Shown: piece by piece, positions 5,798 to 6,290 of the stretch
Position numbering within the stretch: position 1 is the stretch's first letter
How the letters are laid out: each line of letters starts with the position of its first letter
From: Sphingobium sp.
GTDB lineage: Bacteria > Pseudomonadota > Alphaproteobacteria > Sphingomonadales > Sphingomonadaceae
Direction: 5' to 3'
Assembly (NCBI GenBank): GCA_030148625.1
Contig: JASBTC010000401.1
Coordinates: 1 to 6,290, forward strand
Length of the DNA: 6,290 nt
Notes under the pieces: model-generated
Databases searched by the model: none
What the model was told of the DNA's origin: nothing
The model's input: only the letters and a program-made list of their open reading frames with translations
Position numbers and translations under genes: made by a program

Positions 5798-5812
5798 CTA
5801 ATGCACTGACAC

Positions 5813-5824
5813 ACGCTATAGCGT
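5813..5824. promoter_or_regulatory. 12-base perfect palindrome, possible operator/-10 region
   Basis: ACGCTATAGCGT is a perfect palindrome with a TATA core, 76 bases before the small secreted protein gene. GCTATA/TATAGC could act as a -10 box with TTGCCG (5790-5795) as a poor -35, spacer about 19. It also lies close to the break point of the protease remnant. Promoter function is inference. Confidence 0.35.
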
Positions 5825-5853
5825 CAATCGAGACGGCGTCCTGGCGGCTGGTT

Positions 5854-5877
5854 GGCCGGCATGGTACGAAGCCGGCC
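5854..5877 (+). promoter_or_regulatory. Stem-loop in the leader of the small secreted protein gene
   Basis: GGCCGGC (5854-5860) and GCCGGCC (5871-5877) are perfect 7-base arms around ATGGTACGAA. The stem ends 8 bases before the GAAGG ribosome binding site (5886-5890). It lacks a T-run, so it is more likely an mRNA leader structure than a terminator, or chance in GC-rich sequence. Confidence 0.4.
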
Positions 5878-5899
5878 TTGCCATCGAAGGGCCTGCATC

Positions 5900-6130
5900 A
5901 TGCGCCGTTTCGCCCTGCTTGCCGTCACTGCCTCGCTCACCACGCTCGCCGCGGTGCCGGTCGTCTCGAGCGCTGCCGCACCGTCGCCGCAGACGACGCC
6001 GAAGCCGACGCCCGCGCCCAGCCCGAAGCCGGGCGGCGGAGGCGGGCACGTCAAGCCGTTCAGCGGCGTCAGCGGTGCCGATCTGGCACCAACGCCCACG
6101 CCCACCCCGGTGCTCAAGCACCCGCACTGA
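5900..6130 (+). CDS. Small secreted Pro/Thr-rich protein
   Basis: I do not recognise a family. The 76-residue product starts with MRRFALLAV and a clear signal peptide ending at about residue 27 (VVSSAAA). The mature part of about 49 residues is of low complexity: alternating Pro with Thr, Ser, Ala or Lys (about 28-42), a GGGGG run (about 45-49), a short non-repetitive stretch HVKPFSGVSGADLA, then PTPTPTPVLKHPH at the C terminus. Such proline-rich peptides are often extended linkers or envelope-associated small proteins; no enzyme function is expected. ATG 5900 is preferred to upstream in-frame starts because GAAGG lies 9 bases upstream and the signal peptide begins there. The next gene starts 30 bases downstream, so both may share a transcript. 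The opposite-strand frame over this stretch is Gly/Val low-complexity and lacks a signal peptide and a ribosome binding site. Confidence 0.7.
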   Translation: MRRFALLAVTASLTTLAAVPVVSSAAAPSPQTTPKPTPAPSPKPGGGGGHVKPFSGVSGADLAPTPTPTPVLKHPH

Positions 6131-6160
6131 CCCCATGATGCAGCTTTCAGGAGCCGATCG

Positions 6161-6290
6161 ATGAGCCTAGTGTTCGCCCTCCTCGCCACCGCCGCTGCAT
6201 CGCAGGCAGCGATCGATCCTGCCGCCCGAAGCGCGATCGAGGCCACCTGCCTCGACTATGTCGATGGCCAGCTTGAGGGCGATCCCGAAC
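6161..6290 (+). CDS. Exported NTF2-like / lumazine-binding-like protein, 5' part only
   Basis: This gene runs off the window; 43 codons are visible. ATG 6161 has a good ribosome binding site, AGGAG at 6149-6153 with 7 bases spacing. A short signal-like N terminus (MSLVFALLATAAASQA) is followed by AARSAIEATCLDYVDGQLEGDPE. The pattern AIExxCLDYVxGxxEGDPE is typical of the first helix and turn of putative lumazine-binding (SnoaL/NTF2-like) proteins, where the next residues usually read like RxxxALHPxLxKR. Members are small cone-shaped proteins of mostly unknown function. It lies 30 bases after the small secreted protein gene and may be co-transcribed. The family call rests on a short stretch and could change with the rest of the gene. 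Confidence 0.7.
   Translation, partial: MSLVFALLATAAASQAAIDPAARSAIEATCLDYVDGQLEGDPE

Noticed and set aside
5981..6120. Short repeats of ACGCCC/CCGAAG units that might suggest a tandem array
   Set aside because: They follow the codon pattern of a Pro/Thr/Lys-rich protein and are irregular in spacing, with no CRISPR-like repeat-spacer structure.
5824..6246. 140-codon minus-strand frame over the small secreted protein gene
   Set aside because: Its Gly/Val/Pro repeats only mirror the PTP-type codons of the plus strand, and it would run into the supported start at 6161.

Overview
The window looks like a chromosomal segment of a high-GC alphaproteobacterium, most likely a sphingomonad (Sphingomonas or a relative). 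This rests on the GC-rich codon use of most genes, the frequent GTG starts and the style of the protein families; no RNA gene or marker fixes the genus. No CRISPR array, tRNA, rRNA or complete insertion sequence is visible.

Layout, left to right. (1) 70-648 (+) is a lower-GC gene whose protein resembles HUH-type replication initiators, probably of mobile-element origin. (2) 658-1170 (+) is a 2H phosphoesterase (2'-5' RNA ligase/LigT-like). (3) 1343-2332 (+) is an exported or membrane-anchored coiled-coil protein of unknown function. (4) 2388-2816 (-) is a small DsbB-like membrane protein with one Cys pair, convergent with (3) across a GC-rich hairpin region. (5) 2978-3388 (+) is arr, rifamycin ADP-ribosyltransferase, divergent from (4). 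(6) 3487-4626, 4652-5107 and 5110-5526 (+) form a tight three-gene cluster: an exported eight-bladed PQQ-like beta-propeller, an exported RidA-like protein lacking the key arginine, and a VOC (glyoxalase-like) protein. (7) 5534-5797 (-) is a start-less coding remnant that reads like the C-terminal part of a retropepsin-like aspartic protease. (8) 5900-6130 (+) is a small secreted Pro/Thr-rich protein. (9) 6161-6290 (+) is the start of an exported NTF2-like (lumazine-binding-like) protein cut by the window edge.

How the parts relate: only the three-gene cluster at 3487-5526 is convincingly an operon (gaps of 25 and 2 bases). The others look like independent accessory genes in a mosaic region. 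The clearest functional call is arr, with all three known active-site residues. The points most worth checking are the RidA-like protein with Trp in place of Arg, the single-disulfide DsbB-like protein, the protease remnant, the HUH-like protein with an altered HUH motif, and the inverted repeats placed just upstream of ribosome binding sites. I do not see a clear new defence or mobile system; this is mainly ordinary accessory content with several oddities.
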